A stretch of DNA of 64,000 nucleotides from Homarus americanus (GCF_018991925.1 NW_024753869.1:26001-90000), one strand, 5' to 3'. Counted from the first letter of the stretch, positions 33,901 through 45,487 are shown. The notes: generated by a model not told the origin, from the sequence alone. Translations and numbers: made by a program.

Positions 33901-34234
33901 AATACACCTTTTCACATATCCGTTGAGACATTGTTACATAACTATTTGACACATTTCTTAACCGAATGACAGACGGAACACATAACGAATGACAATCTAA
34001 AATAACTGTTGGTGGTATGTCATTCCCCAATTGTTACATTCTCAAACTATATGTAGACTGTCGGTATATTGTTCACGTCTGTCAACTTCATAAATTATGT
34101 CAATCATTTCCGTTAGTATGAACGAACAGTTATTTTAGATTGTCATTCGATATGTGTTCTGTCTGTCATTCGGTTATGAAATTTGTCAAATAGTTATGTT
34201 ACAATGTCTCAACGGATATGTGAAAAGGTGTATT
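33901..34234. mobile_element. MITE with 110-bp terminal inverted repeats
   Basis: The arms are 33901-34010 and 34125-34234; they pair at 105 of 110 positions. They begin AATACACCTTTTCACATATC. The inner 114 bp has no frame. If the element proper starts CACCTTTT, TA flanks both ends, as expected for a TA target-site duplication (Tc1/mariner-like families). It starts 14 bp after the (GAA)n array. No transposase is inside, so it would move only with a helper. Confidence 0.88.
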
Positions 34235-36050
34235 AACACATCACAATACAGGGTAAAAAAAAAACCGCGCAACTGGTATTTTATTTTCTAACCAATAAAA
34301 AACGCAGAGAGAGATCAGACAGGTGTAGAGATCAAATCTATTCATGGAGTCGTCCCCCCTCCCCGCTCCTTACCCTTTCCTCCCCCACCCCAGAGACCAA
34401 GAGATAAGAGATAGCGTGTTTTGAACTGATGAGAAGATAAAACCAAAAATCTGGTGACAGAGAGTTCCATATCGTGTTAGTCTGGGCCGATGGAAAGTGA
34501 ATGGAGTCGACATTCAGATCTTATTGTCGAGAATATATAGGAGTTGTTATGGAGTTTTCTACAGGATATAAGATAAATAAATGATTAAAAGGAAAATATA
34601 GACAAGAGGTGACTATAGACATACAATACGTCAACACTTGGGAATCACTAGAGACAAGATGAAATATTACGTGACATTATATAAATAAGAGAAGGTAAAT
34701 GAATTAAAATGTTTGTGCGACTGTTCTCAATATTCACTAAAAAAACATCAAATTAATATCACCGGAAAGGGGGAGGGTAAATATTGCACCCCACTGGCCG
34801 TAACCAAGGGAGGGGAGGGAGAACTATTTCTGTATACTAAAACAGTCATCGCTAAAGAATGTGTGTTATTGTTGTGTGAATCGTTACCATGGTAAAACTT
34901 TATCAATTTTAACGCGATTTACACTTAAAAATTTTATCATGTGGACCTTGTTATGTGTTAATTAAACCAACCAAGTTTGATGCATTTGTGTTCACCTGTT
35001 CTCGAGGTATTTGTGGTACAGATAAACAGAAGCTACGCGGCAGAGTAAAAACTACAACATAAACCAATTAGCGTCCTACCAACAGTATAAAAATCTTGAC
35101 AAAAAACATTTACCAACAGATTACAAATAAAACTGACTCTCAGTAAGCCGTTCAAAGAGGGAGAGTTTATTACAGTACAGAGGTGATTTATCCACAAGTT
35201 ATGTGATCAACGTAAAGTGCTGGTATGTTTACACTTTATCGATTATGAAAACATTTTACAACTCTTAACAGACACAAATATTTCCTTATCATTTCTTTGC
35301 GAAATTAATGATTTTTATGAAACTTTTAAAGCAATACAAAGGAATGATACGACAGTAGCCATGTTGCTCAAAAAATGAAGAAAAAAAAACAGAATTTGAC
35401 GAAAACCAATGTTTTTTTGTGAAATTCTTGCCATTAGAACTACAAGGTACCGAGCACCACGATTGCCAAAACTGGGTAAGTATATTCCCCAAGCCTCCTC
35501 TATGTCGAGAGCAACTCAGACATACAAAGTGTAAATGGCAATAAGGCTGAAATTCCTGGTCAGTGACAGGGGTACAGTCGGTCACAGGAATAAGTACACA
35601 CACTGTAGCTGTAAGGTCTGAAAATGGTCTGGTAACGTTGAAACTGCGCATCCAGACGCATGATGAAACTCAGCTCCCCCCCACCTGTTATCTCTAACTA
35701 TTTTCTGTTTCCCCTTCTTTATTCTTCTATTTACTCCTCTTCCTTCCTTTACTAATCCAAACATCAGTTAAAAAAAAGTAGAGTAAGAGAAAAAGTGGGG
35801 GAGGAGGAGGGAGCTGTACGATAACTGCAATCCCATTCGGCAACAAGTTTACTACCATTGGATACAATATATTACTTGTAATATAAACACAAAACACTAG
35901 TAAAACATTCACAACAAATGTATTTATAACATGTGTAGGAATAAAACATAAATTACAGGTCATTTTGTAATTTTGTATGTTCTGTTCAGGACAGTGTTAC
36001 CAGACATTTTGTCTCAAACACGAACCGTAGGTGTATACTTATTGTTGTGG
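34235..36050. other. Unique AT-rich spacer
   Basis: No gene recognised. CT-rich CTCCCCCCCACCTG and TTCTTTATTCTTC stretches lie near 35670-35760. Confidence 0.4.
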
Positions 36051-36191
36051 CCGACTGTACACTCGCACCAAAAAGTATCTGTGCAGGTTGAGATCGACGA
36101 CTTCCGAAACAATACGTTTGTTTCCTCTTTTCGGATTGTTGCTTTGTGTCGACTGAATGATGAGCGAGGGTTCGGTCTCGGTGAACGTGGG

Positions 36192-36198
36192 TATAAAA
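36192..36198 (+). promoter_or_regulatory. TATA box (TATAAAA)
   Basis: GGGTATAAAACAGC lies 33-39 bp before the ATG of the helix-turn-helix frame, a spacing that would put a start site just upstream of the codon. Confidence 0.4.
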
Positions 36199-36230
36199 CA
36201 GCGGCAATATGAAGCAGTAGAGAACTACAC

Positions 36231-36512
36231 ATGCCAGATTTCATGGAAACCTCAGAGGGAACACGAGAAGCTATTATTGCCCTTCATAACGAAGAGTTCG
36301 GCGTCACAGATATTTGCCGGCGGGTTGGTGTCCACAGGAACACTGCTGCACGATGGATTCGGCGATACCTCGAAACTGGTGCTACAGACGACGGGGGGAG
36401 GGGGGAAGGGGGGGTTGAACAATTGGTAAATAAGCCACTACCTACCGGAAATTATTATCAAAGGGCCCGTAAAGTATTTCATTTAGATTACACAATGTTC
36501 AGTATACAATGA
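36231..36512 (+). pseudogene. Tc1-like transposase N-terminal helix-turn-helix
   Basis: The frame starts MPDFMETSEGTREAIIALHN and continues EEFGVTDICRRVGVHRNTAA, RWIRRYLETGATDDGGRG. The pattern (about 15-residue helix, then V/I-C-x-x-V-G-V-x-x-x-T-A-x-R-W-I) is the homeodomain-like DNA-binding fold at the N-terminus of Tc1-family transposases, which binds the inverted repeats. After the G-rich GRGEGG the frame runs into unrelated sequence and stops at 36512, so the catalytic part is gone. A G-run region (36391-36414) may mark the break. The HTH call is good; Tc1 as the exact family is inferred. Confidence 0.6.
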
Positions 36513-36731
36513 CATTATGAAACGGATCAATATGTGGGTGGTTCTATATTGATATTTGTGAGATTCGAAACGTGTGGAATGAGACAGACGAAATATATCT
36601 CCATACATCAACGGTCGCAGCTCAGCAGGATTACAGGGCTGCCAACATACGGCTGGAACAACTCGCCTTTCCCAATACCTATCGTCATTGGTCTCAAATT
36701 GTTCACCGCTACTTTTTGTTGCGAGTGTACA

Positions 36732-37040
36732 TCCGACTGCAATGTTCACTGAAAAGCAATACCCAGAAAGTACCATCCGCCACACACCTCTACTTCAAAG
36801 CCCTGCCCACTTTCAACAACTAATATTGTTGGTTATTTTATCGGTTGAAATACTCGAAAAATAAAAATTTGCGCCGGAAACGCCACAGAAGAAACTCGAT
36901 TTCTAACTAAAAAAATAGAATCCTGGTGATAATGGCAAAAAACTCTTAAATAACTATTGGGTTAAAAACGAATATTAACCACTGATCATGCTGCTAGCAG
37001 TGTATTAGTTAAATAAACTGGTATAAACCTTTTATTTATT
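36732..37040. other. Spacer, no gene recognised
   Basis: AT-rich, nothing supportable. Confidence 0.4.
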
Positions 37041-37530
37041 TACGTTTTCTTTGATATCGGTTCTCTGCTACTGTTGTTCACATCTTTCTCTCTCTGACGG
37101 GCATTACACAGACCACATACTTGTTACTGTCGTCACTCATTATAAGCACTAAAACACTCACAACCGGGAGATATCACAAAAATTTTAAAAGTTTTAAGAT
37201 CACTATAATTGAAGTGAATATACTGAGTATAAACATGAAACTAAGATAATTGGCTAGTGTTGTAAGCATGCTGTACGCCGATTGGTCTGTGAGAAATATG
37301 CCCACACGGGTGATCAGTCGATAGTATGTAAACATTACCTACAGTAGCTAGAATGCTAAGCGGCTGCTGATCTCCCTCCAGAGCATGTGATTTATCCATC
37401 TCGCACGCCTCCCACTGCCTATTCCATTACCAAGCGTATATGTGGTGCTTCACCAATGTTTATATATTAGACTTTCGGCCTTATTGAGCATGCATGTACT
37501 AGAAGAGTCTTGGGGAAAGAAAATGGTAAA
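37040..37530 (-). repeat. Promoter/first-exon repeat, copy 1
   Basis: Related to 38905-39260 along most of its length. It shares GTCACTCATTATAAGCACTAAA versus GTCACTCATTGTAAGCACTAAA and later AGATAATTGGCTAGT versus AGATTATTGGCTAGT. On the minus strand an ATG (37140-37138) opens MSDDSNKYVVCVMPVRER and is cut by a stop. It is a decayed version of the first exon at 38844. Confidence 0.7.
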
Positions 37531-37559
37531 ACAAATCGCACCTGTACACCTCGTGACCA

Positions 37560-37715
37560 CGAACAATAATAGATGTAAGCGTCTTGTCCACGAACCACAA
37601 AAGCTGTACAGCTCATATCCAAGAACCACAGGAGCTGTACACCTCATATCCAAGAACCACAAGAGCTGTACAGTGTACACCTCATTTTCACGGATCACAA
37701 CAGCTGTACATATAA
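37560..37715. repeat. 31-bp minisatellite
   Basis: AGCTGTACA starts at 37602, 37633 and 37664. The unit includes ACCTCATATCCAAGAACCAC. Related copies lie at 38150-38330 and 45045-45110. Confidence 0.88.
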
Positions 37716-37734
37716 AACTGATATTAATATTACG

Positions 37735-38105
37735 TCAAATTATAAAAAATCTCACACAAAAACACTCACCAGCGAACGATATCAGAAAAAAATTGCATAA
37801 AGTTTTTTGGGGTTACTGAAATCCATGCGAATATATCGGGTATAAACATGTAACTGGGACTACCTGCTAGTATTGTAGCCATGTTGTACGCTGATTGCCC
37901 TGTGAAACATATGCCCGCACAGGTGATTGGCCGAGTGTGTAAACACTGCCAGCTTGCATGCTAAGGGGCCACTGATTCGTTACAACGCAAAGTACTGCCA
38001 TTCCATTACCAAACTCATATGTGGTGCTCCACAGGTGTGTACGCTTGACTTCCGAACCTAATTTACCGTGTATGTACTAGTGGAGGCTTGGGAAGAAAAA
38101 AGATG
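37735..38105 (-). repeat. Promoter/first-exon repeat, copy 2 (upstream part only)
   Basis: Shares with copy 1 CATTCCATTACCAA, CATATGTGGTGCT and GTATGTACTAG, in the same order. It lacks the ATG exon portion. Like copy 1 it is followed by the 31-bp type array, so the two form a larger duplicated unit of roughly 650 bp. Confidence 0.65.
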
Positions 38106-38149
38106 TTCTAACAGTCCATGGTGGCGCCTAATATGTCACAGCAGCTTTA

Positions 38150-38330
38150 AGCCTCATGGCCACGAACCACAGTATCTGTGCACCTAACGTCTACGAACCC
38201 ATTATTTGTCACAACTATTGTGTACATCACGTCCACGAGACCAAGCTAGATCAAAGCAGTTGTACACCTCATATCCACACATCACAACAGCTGTACTCCT
38301 GATGTTCACGAATCCTCGAGTCCACTCACC
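38150..38330. repeat. Degenerate 31-bp minisatellite
   Basis: Loose copies of CACGAACCACAGTATCTGTG and CAGTTGTACACCTCATATCC; same family as 37560-37715. Confidence 0.75.
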
Positions 38331-38843
38331 ATCCCAGACACCTCTTCTGTTGCAGGTGTTAGTAGTTGCCGGTGGTATAAAGGTTTGAGAACGGACATTG
38401 GGTTCGTCAGAATACCGGCACATAAAAAACTAGTATTATTATTGTGCCACAACATTAAAATCACACACTTCATTAAATTAAAAACTAGACAATTAATTTT
38501 TTATTGCCATTAATGCATGCCACAGCCACTCCTACACGAGACGGTCCCACCTACCTCAGCACATATTCAGTCCTACCCGATTTGTCACTCGTACGCGAGA
38601 ATAAGTCACTACAACACAGTCTTAACACACTGTTATCGCTTTGTAAACACAGCCCATATTAAGGCTATACATGGTAACGTACAACATAAAGTGTTGTTGT
38701 AACCCTCTGGCTAACAACAACGTTTCTTGTATTATATTTATTGAGACTAGAGTCAGGTTATTCAGTAGATAAGCATTCTACAGTCCATAGTCACCACTCT
38801 CCAAGAAATATATAAATATTGCATCCACACCAAATTTTCTTAC
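38331..38843. other. Spacer; on the minus strand the start of a possible intron
   Basis: Lies just 3' (minus strand) of the candidate first exon. No second exon is recognised. A loose repeat of the 38520-38600 CACTCCTACACGAGACG type is visible. Confidence 0.35.
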
Positions 38844-38993
38844 CTTATCGAAGCAGCCATTAGCCCAAGGTGAGCTTGTAGATCGTGCTAGTAGAAACCT
38901 TGGTACAGGTTGTCTGCCACTGTTGCTCACACCTCTTTCTCTTACGGCAATCACATATGTACCAGTTGCTTCTATGTCACTAACGTCACTCAT
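38844..38993 (-). CDS. Candidate first coding exon, unknown protein (50 codons)
   Basis: On the minus strand ATG at 38993-38991 opens MSDVSDIEATGTYVIAVRER, GVSNSGRQPVPRFLLARSTS, SPWANGCFDK and ends exactly at CGATAAG|GTAAGA, a near-ideal donor in phase 0. The protein start is not repetitive and has no signal peptide or membrane segment. A related but broken copy begins MSDDSNKYVV at 37140. About 100-140 bp upstream of the ATG, in the copy-3 repeat, are GCCAATCA and AGCCAATAAT, two CCAAT-type boxes. I do not recognise the family. It could be the first exon of a host gene copied with its promoter, or the 5' end of an intron-containing mobile element. Confidence 0.35.
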
Positions 38994-39260
38994 TGTAAGC
39001 ACTAAAAAACCAGGAAATATCATAAACAAATAACAAAGTTTTTAGATCACGGTAATCCAAGCGACTCTACCAGGAATAAATATACAACTGAGATTATTGG
39101 CTAGTTATGTAATCATGCTGTGCGGTGATTGGCCTGTGTTATATGTGCCAGCGCAGTTGATTGCCCTAGAGTTTGTAAACAATACCTAGCTGGGGTTCTA
39201 CGTGGCCACTGATTCGCTCCACCAAACATAAGGAGTACAGAATTAAAGGCGTTTATTTTA
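38905..39260 (-). repeat. Promoter/first-exon repeat, copy 3 (most complete)
   Basis: Contains the start of the candidate exon and about 270 bp upstream of it (minus strand), with two CCAAT-type boxes. Related to 37040-37530 and 37735-38105. Not followed by the 31-bp array. Confidence 0.7.
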
Positions 39261-40069
39261 AGGCATTTTAAGAAGCACGGAATAGCTAACGCGTTAACTT
39301 TCCCGTACTTCCATTGACAAATACGACATCGTACTGCGTCTTGGGAATAACTGTTGTATAACACAGTCTCCAGAAAACAACAAAATTAGGAAAACTGTTA
39401 TTTGGACACAATAAGGAAAGAAATGGTGAAGAAAATATATAGACAATTATGGAAAGAGAGACAAAAAAGGAAAAAAGTCCACCAGTCAACAATAAGTAAG
39501 AATAACGAAAAACAGAGCCCGTTGTAAAGGCTAGTGGTTCGAACTCCGATGTGGGAGCTTTAAACCACACTCTCGTCTCGCTGCAGTTGTTCGCATACAT
39601 AAACACGCAATACGACGAATTTTAGTTTCGCAATATTTTATTTTTTGCACTTATATAATTGTAATAAAATTTTCACCCTTATTTAAAATATCTTATGAGT
39701 AAATAATATTAAAGTTTTAATCTTATTTGAGTAATTATCAATATTGTTACACCAAAGTCACCAACGGCTGATGAAATCGGACAGCACCCACGTGAAAAGG
39801 GCTGAGCCTAAACAGGTTTCAACTATCAAAAAAAATAGGCACAATCCTTTTCAACTCTTTCATGCCTTACGCTTTGTTTTAGGTCCTATCCAATATAATA
39901 GCGCATATAGAATTATTTTTATTATTATATCACAGTTTTTTATTACCTTAACTGCCTCCAACTCTTCAATATTAATCAAAATATTCTCCATAAGCCGCCA
40001 TGATCCGCGTTATTTTCACCGGGAGAAATAGCTGATTGGTTGTCAGCTTTTTGTGCCGCTTGGGTCCTG
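39261..40069. other. Spacer, no gene recognised
   Basis: A B-box-like GTGGTTCGAACTCCGATGTG lies at 39534-39554 without a matching A box. AT-rich otherwise. Confidence 0.4.
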
Positions 40070-41257
40070 CGAAAGGGCCCATCCGATCGCATTTAGAGAA
40101 AAGCAAATTAATCTACGACTCTCAACATAGGTTTACAAAGGGAAAATCTTGTCTAACAAATCTGCTGACGTTTTTTAGGAAAGTCTTCGAGGTAGTAAAT
40201 AATGACGACAGTTACGATGTTATTTACTTAAACTTTAGCAAAGCGTTTGACAGAGTACCGCATTAGAGGCTTCTGAGAAAAGTTAAGGCTCATGGTATCG
40301 AGGGGAAGTTTTAAATTGGATAAAATCATGACTCACCGATAGAACACAGAGGGTCAGCGTAGATGGTGTTAAATCTGAGTGGGGCTGTGTAACCAGTGGG
40401 GTTCCCCAGGGGTCAGTACTAGGCCCACTCTTGTTCATAATCTACGTAAACGATCTAGATACTAGGATCAGCAGTGACATAAGCAAGTTTGCGGATGACA
40501 CCAAAATAGGGCGGCAGATTAATTCAAGGCAGGATACAAATGCACCACAGGAGGATTTAAATAAACTGCAGGAATGGTCAGAAAAATGGCAAATGAAATT
40601 CAACACCAACAAGTGCAGCGTACTTAATATTGGAAGAACAAATACTGTCAATGTATACAGCCTTAACAACATCAAACTAGAGAAGTCGACTTGTGAAAGA
40701 GACTTAGGGGTACTTGTAAGCCCGGACCTACGGCCTAGAAAACAGTGCGTTAATGTTCGAAATAAGGCAAACAGAGTATTAGGTTTTATATCTAGAAGTG
40801 TAAGTAATAAGAGTGCAGAGGTCTTATTGCAACTATATCTTGCGCTAGTCAGGCCGCACCTCGATTATGCGGTTCAGTTCTGGTGCCCTTATTATAGAAT
40901 GGATATCAATTCACTGGAGTCGGTGCAGCGAAGAATGACGAAAATGATTCCGGGACTTAGAAACCTTCCATATCAAGATAGGTTAAAGAAACTAAACTTG
41001 CATTCCCTAGAAAGACGAAGAGTGCGGGGAGATATGATAGAAGTATTTAAAGTGGGTGAAAGGAATCAATAAAGGTGATATAGATAAAGTTCTTATAATA
41101 TCCGAGCAGGATAGGACTCGGAGCAACGGATTTAAGTTGTATAAGTTTAGGTTTAGGAGGGAGATAGGAAGGAACTGGCTCACAAATAGGGTGGTGGACG
41201 AGTGGAACAAGTTTTAAAATGAGGCTAGATAGATTCATGGATGATAGAGAGTGGTAG
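40070..41257 (+). pseudogene. CR1-like LINE reverse transcriptase, C-terminal two-thirds, inactive
   Basis: Frame 1 reads RKGPIRSHLEKSKLIYDSQH, CLTNLLTFFRKVFEVV and DVIYLNFSKAFDRVPH (motif A), then a stop at 40264. After decay another frame carries LTDRTQRVSVDGVKSEWGC, SGVPQGSVLGPLLFIIYVND (motif B), ISKFADDTKIGRQI (motif C, catalytic FADD), EWSEKWQMKFNTNKCSVLNI, and the tail ALVRPHLDYAVQFWCPYYRM. It stops at 41072 after a +1 shift. The third frame reads KWVKGINKGDIDKVLIISEQ to NRVVDEWNKF, then RLDRFMDDREW and TAG at 41255-41257. Motif A has Asn where the metal-binding Asp should be. The 5' half (endonuclease, ORF1) is missing. It reverse-transcribed its own RNA at the target when active. The tail differs from the copies at 20465 and 51440, so it is a different family. 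Confidence 0.92.
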
Positions 41258-41279
41258 TAACTCTCGACAGGAGCTGCCA

Positions 41280-41935
41280 TGCACACTATAACATCATCCT
41301 TCATCAGTACATATAACATCATCCTTCATCACTACATATAACAACATCCATCATCACTACATATAACAACATCCATCATCACTACATATAACATCATCCT
41401 TCATCACTACATATAACATCATCCTTCATCACTACATATAACACCATCCTTCATCAGTACATATAACATCATCCTTCATCACTACATATAACATCATCCT
41501 TCATCACTACATATAACAACATCCATCATCACTACATATAACATCATCCTTCATCACTACATATAACAACATCCATCATCACTACATATAACATCATCCT
41601 TCATCACTACATATAACATCATCCTTCATCACTACATATAACAACATCCTTCATCACTACATATAACATCATCCTTCATCACTACATATAACACCATCCA
41701 TCATCACTACATATAACACCATCCATCATTACTACATATAACAACATCCATCATCACTACATATAACACCATCCATCATCACTACATATAACACCATCCA
41801 TCATCACTACATATAACAACATCCATCATCTACTCATATAACATCATCCTTCATCAATTACATATAACATCATCCATCATCACTACATATAACACCATCC
41901 ATCATCACTACATATAACATCATCCTTCATCCTAC
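41280..41935. repeat. 25-bp minisatellite at the LINE 3' end
   Basis: About 26 units containing CATCACTACATATAACATCA and TCCTT, beginning about 20 bp after the LINE stop codon, in what should be its 3' UTR. Confidence 0.96.
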
Positions 41936-41998
41936 AGATCAGTAGTAGTTTTCCGATTCTCATTGCGGACACACATGCACACAAACAGACGACTTCTT

Positions 41999-42003
<5 letters not shown>

Positions 42004-42063
<60 letters not shown>
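42004..42063. repeat. (TA)n microsatellite, segment 1
   Basis: 30 TA units abutting the left arm of the palindrome. Confidence 0.98.
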
Positions 42064-42064
<1 letters not shown>

Positions 42065-42068
<4 letters not shown>

Positions 42069-42226
42069 CGACCTCACCAGCAAGGAATCGAACCCTCGAC
42101 CTACTGGGTGTGACTAGGGAACGCTTACCGGCTAGGCCACAAGTGTCCTTGTGGCTTAGCCGGTAAGCGTTCCCTAGTCACACCCAGTAGGTCGAGGGTT
42201 CGATTCCTTGCTGGTGAGGTCGTTGA
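42065..42226. mobile_element. 162-bp near-perfect palindrome with tRNA-like arms
   Basis: The arms 42065-42143 and 42148-42226 pair over 79 bp with one mismatch around a 4-base centre. Each arm, read outward from the centre, has TGGCTTAGCCGG (A-box-like) and GGTTCGATTCC (a perfect B box), about 35 bp apart. The tRNA acceptor stem does not close, so this is a tRNA-derived SINE-type unit in head-to-head form, not a tRNA gene. It sits in (TA)n. Confidence 0.85.
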
Positions 42227-42275
42227 TTATATGTTCAAAGTCCGCGTGTTATATGGACTAAAAATGAAGTATATA

Positions 42276-42281
42276 TATATA

Positions 42282-42370
<89 letters not shown>
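42276..42370. repeat. (TA)n microsatellite, segment 2
   Basis: About 47 TA units with one C near 42283, ending at the TGTT terminus of the LTR-like element. Confidence 0.98.
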
Positions 42371-43477
<1,107 letters not shown>

Positions 43478-43480
<3 letters not shown>

Positions 43481-45045
43481 GAGGGTAAGATGACCCAACC
43501 TTCTCACCTGGTTACAAATCTTCTTAATTACGAAATTATCCAGTTTGTACATACCATTACTCAAATTCATGTTGACGGATTCGGTATGTTTAATGAGACT
43601 GGATTCTATAATGTTCCTACTGTCAATTGAATTGCAAGGTAATATTGAGGAGGCATTATCCCAGTCATTGCAATGCTTATTATCCCTCAAATGCACAAAC
43701 TGAGCATTAGATTCCTGGCCTGTCCTAACACTATATTTATGTTGTTTAAGTCTAGTTACAAGATCTTTACCTGTCTGGCCTAAGTAAAACATATTACATT
43801 CCTTGCAAGGAATCTTATAAATGCAGCCACCTGTATTGTTGGGGGAGTTCTTGATTAACATTTGTTTTACAGTGCATGAGTTTTTAAATGCCACTTTGAC
43901 GTTCCAGGCTTTTAGTTGTAAAGGAATTTGAGAGAAATTTTTGTGAAATGGTAATACTAAGAAATTCTTATGGTCAAGGGTGGGCTTGGGATCGGTTCTA
44001 TAAAAAGATTTCTTAGTAATGTTCAGGCATTTGTCTATGAAAGATCTAGGGTTTTTAAGGTTCAGGCCAATATTATAGATATATTTATATTCCTCATCAA
44101 TGAATTCCGGGCTGCAAATTCTCAAAGCACGTAAAAACATTGATGAAAATACTGACTGTTTGACTATTATGGTAGTCAGAATATTAATGAATGTATGAAC
44201 ACACATTAGTAGGTTTCCTATAAATACTGATCTTGAAGATGTTACCTATTCTGTGGATCAGACAGTCTAGGAATGGCAATTTACAGTCATGCTCTAATTC
44301 CACAGTGAATTTGATCGAGGGGGCTAAGTTGTTAAGTTGTGGCAGGAAAGCTTTTAGGTCCTCATTACATGGCCAGAGACATAATACATCATCTACATAT
44401 CTAAACCAGACTGCTGAAGGCGGATTACCCATTGCCATACCAAATTTTTGAGCATAATATTCTGCATTGAATTCAAATTTACAATCCTTAATACATAGTT
44501 TGATGAGTTCGATGGAGTCGTCTTTCGAGACGGACAATGAAATATTATCCAGGGAATCTATGAGGAACTCCAGTAAATTATCAACTGGGACCTTTGTAAA
44601 GAGTGATGTTACATCAAACTGACCAATTTAAAATCATAATTAATGTGTAAGTTATTGAGTTTATCAATATTAGAGTTAGAAATGTTGCCAACTAGGGGAT
44701 TTAGTAAAGACACTAACCATTTAGATAATTTATAAGAGATTGACCCAACTGAGCTAATGATGGGTCTTGCTGGGTTATTAGGCTTGTGGGTCTTGATTAC
44801 ACCGTACATGTATGGCAGTGGAGGGGACGTTGAAGTAAGATGTTTAATGAGAGTAGCTTTGCCTCTCAATAGAGACTTAAGTTTTTGTTGAACTGGGTGT
44901 TAACTGTGTTGAGAGGATTATTTATGAGCTTAGAATATGTTGAAGTATCACATAAAAGGTCATTCATTTTAGAAATATAATCATCTTTGTTTAAAATCAC
45001 TACTGTGTTGGCTTCATCTGCTTTAGTGACATGTAGATCCTGGCC
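43478..45045 (-). pseudogene. Penelope-like element: reverse transcriptase plus GIY-YIG endonuclease, frameshifted
   Basis: From the 5' side (45045): VTKADEANTVVILNKDDYIS, then SPPLPYMYGVIKTHKPNNPA, RPIISSVGSISYKLSKWL, motif A FDVTSLFTKVPVDNLLEFLI, FGMAMGNPPSAVWFRYVDDV (YVDD catalytic box), LPFLDCLIHRIGN and ISIYRKPTN. Then SMFLRALRICSPEFIDEE and the GIY-YIG domain GGCIYKIPCKECNMFYLGQT, GKDLVTRLKQHK. The CxxC between IY and YLG and later His residues fit the zinc-binding endonuclease of the Penelope type. Shifts occur near 44868, 44620 and 44195; otherwise the sense is clear for about 510 codons. The N-terminus is missing beyond 45045, where the 31-bp repeat takes over. The catalytic residues look intact, so inactivation is recent or partly due to indels. 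Confidence 0.93.
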
Positions 45046-45110
45046 ACCCTCCACGAACCCAACACATGTTACAGCAGCTGTACACTTAATATCTACGAAC
45101 CACATTAGTT
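45045..45110. repeat. 31-bp type repeat at the 5' break of the Penelope-like element
   Basis: CAGCAGCTGTACACTTAATATC and ACGAACCACAT match the unit at 37560-37715. Confidence 0.7.
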
Positions 45111-45114
45111 AACC

Positions 45115-45300
45115 TTGCCAATTAGCTCCACCAGTTAGCCTCCCAGTTAGCTGTACCAGTTAATCTTATCAGTTAGATGTGCCATTAACCTTATCAGTTA
45201 GCTGTACCAGTTACAGTAATTTCTACAGTTAGCTACACCAGTTGACCTTACCAGCTAGCCATATCACTTAATTAGTACAGTTAGCTACACCACTTACCCA
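45115..45300. repeat. Degenerate CAGTTAGCTGTACCAGTTA minisatellite
   Basis: Loose copies of CCAGTTAGCTGTACCAGTTA with CTTATCAG variants. Confidence 0.8.
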
Positions 45301-45485
45301 CCAGGAGAATCAATGGTTGTAAAGTGTGTTGAGGATCTTCTCTAGTTATCTGTTAATAAGAACAGTCATTATTTTAATTTTGTGTGTGTATTATTAAGTA
45401 AATACCATTAGTATACCAGGCTAATGTATTGTATCCTATGTAAACTGCTGTAGACTCTCCTAATCTTTCACTTATTCCTAAATCC

Positions 45486-45487
<2 letters not shown>

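Larger units (their letters stand above)
36056..36731 (+). mobile_element. Defective Tc1-like DNA transposon fragment
   Basis: Inverted 22-bp segments (36056-36077, TGTACACTCGCACCAAAAAG then TA; and 36710-36731) match at 21 of 22 positions. They enclose a TATA box and a helix-turn-helix frame. Weaker similarity continues outward for about 10-20 bp. The outer limits are not certain, and no catalytic DDE domain is recognisable between them. Confidence 0.5.

Noticed and set aside
33005..34030. 341-codon poly-Phe/Leu/Ser frame and poly-Lys/Glu frames
   Set aside because: (GAA)n translated in different frames, with ends in MITE and decamer repeat.
36483..36823. Transposase catalytic domain after the helix-turn-helix
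   Set aside because: Frames on both strands were read; none shows a DDE/DDD pattern or known Tc1 blocks.
42130..42215. A functional tRNA gene in each palindrome arm
   Set aside because: A and B boxes are present but the acceptor and T stems do not pair properly, so no cloverleaf.
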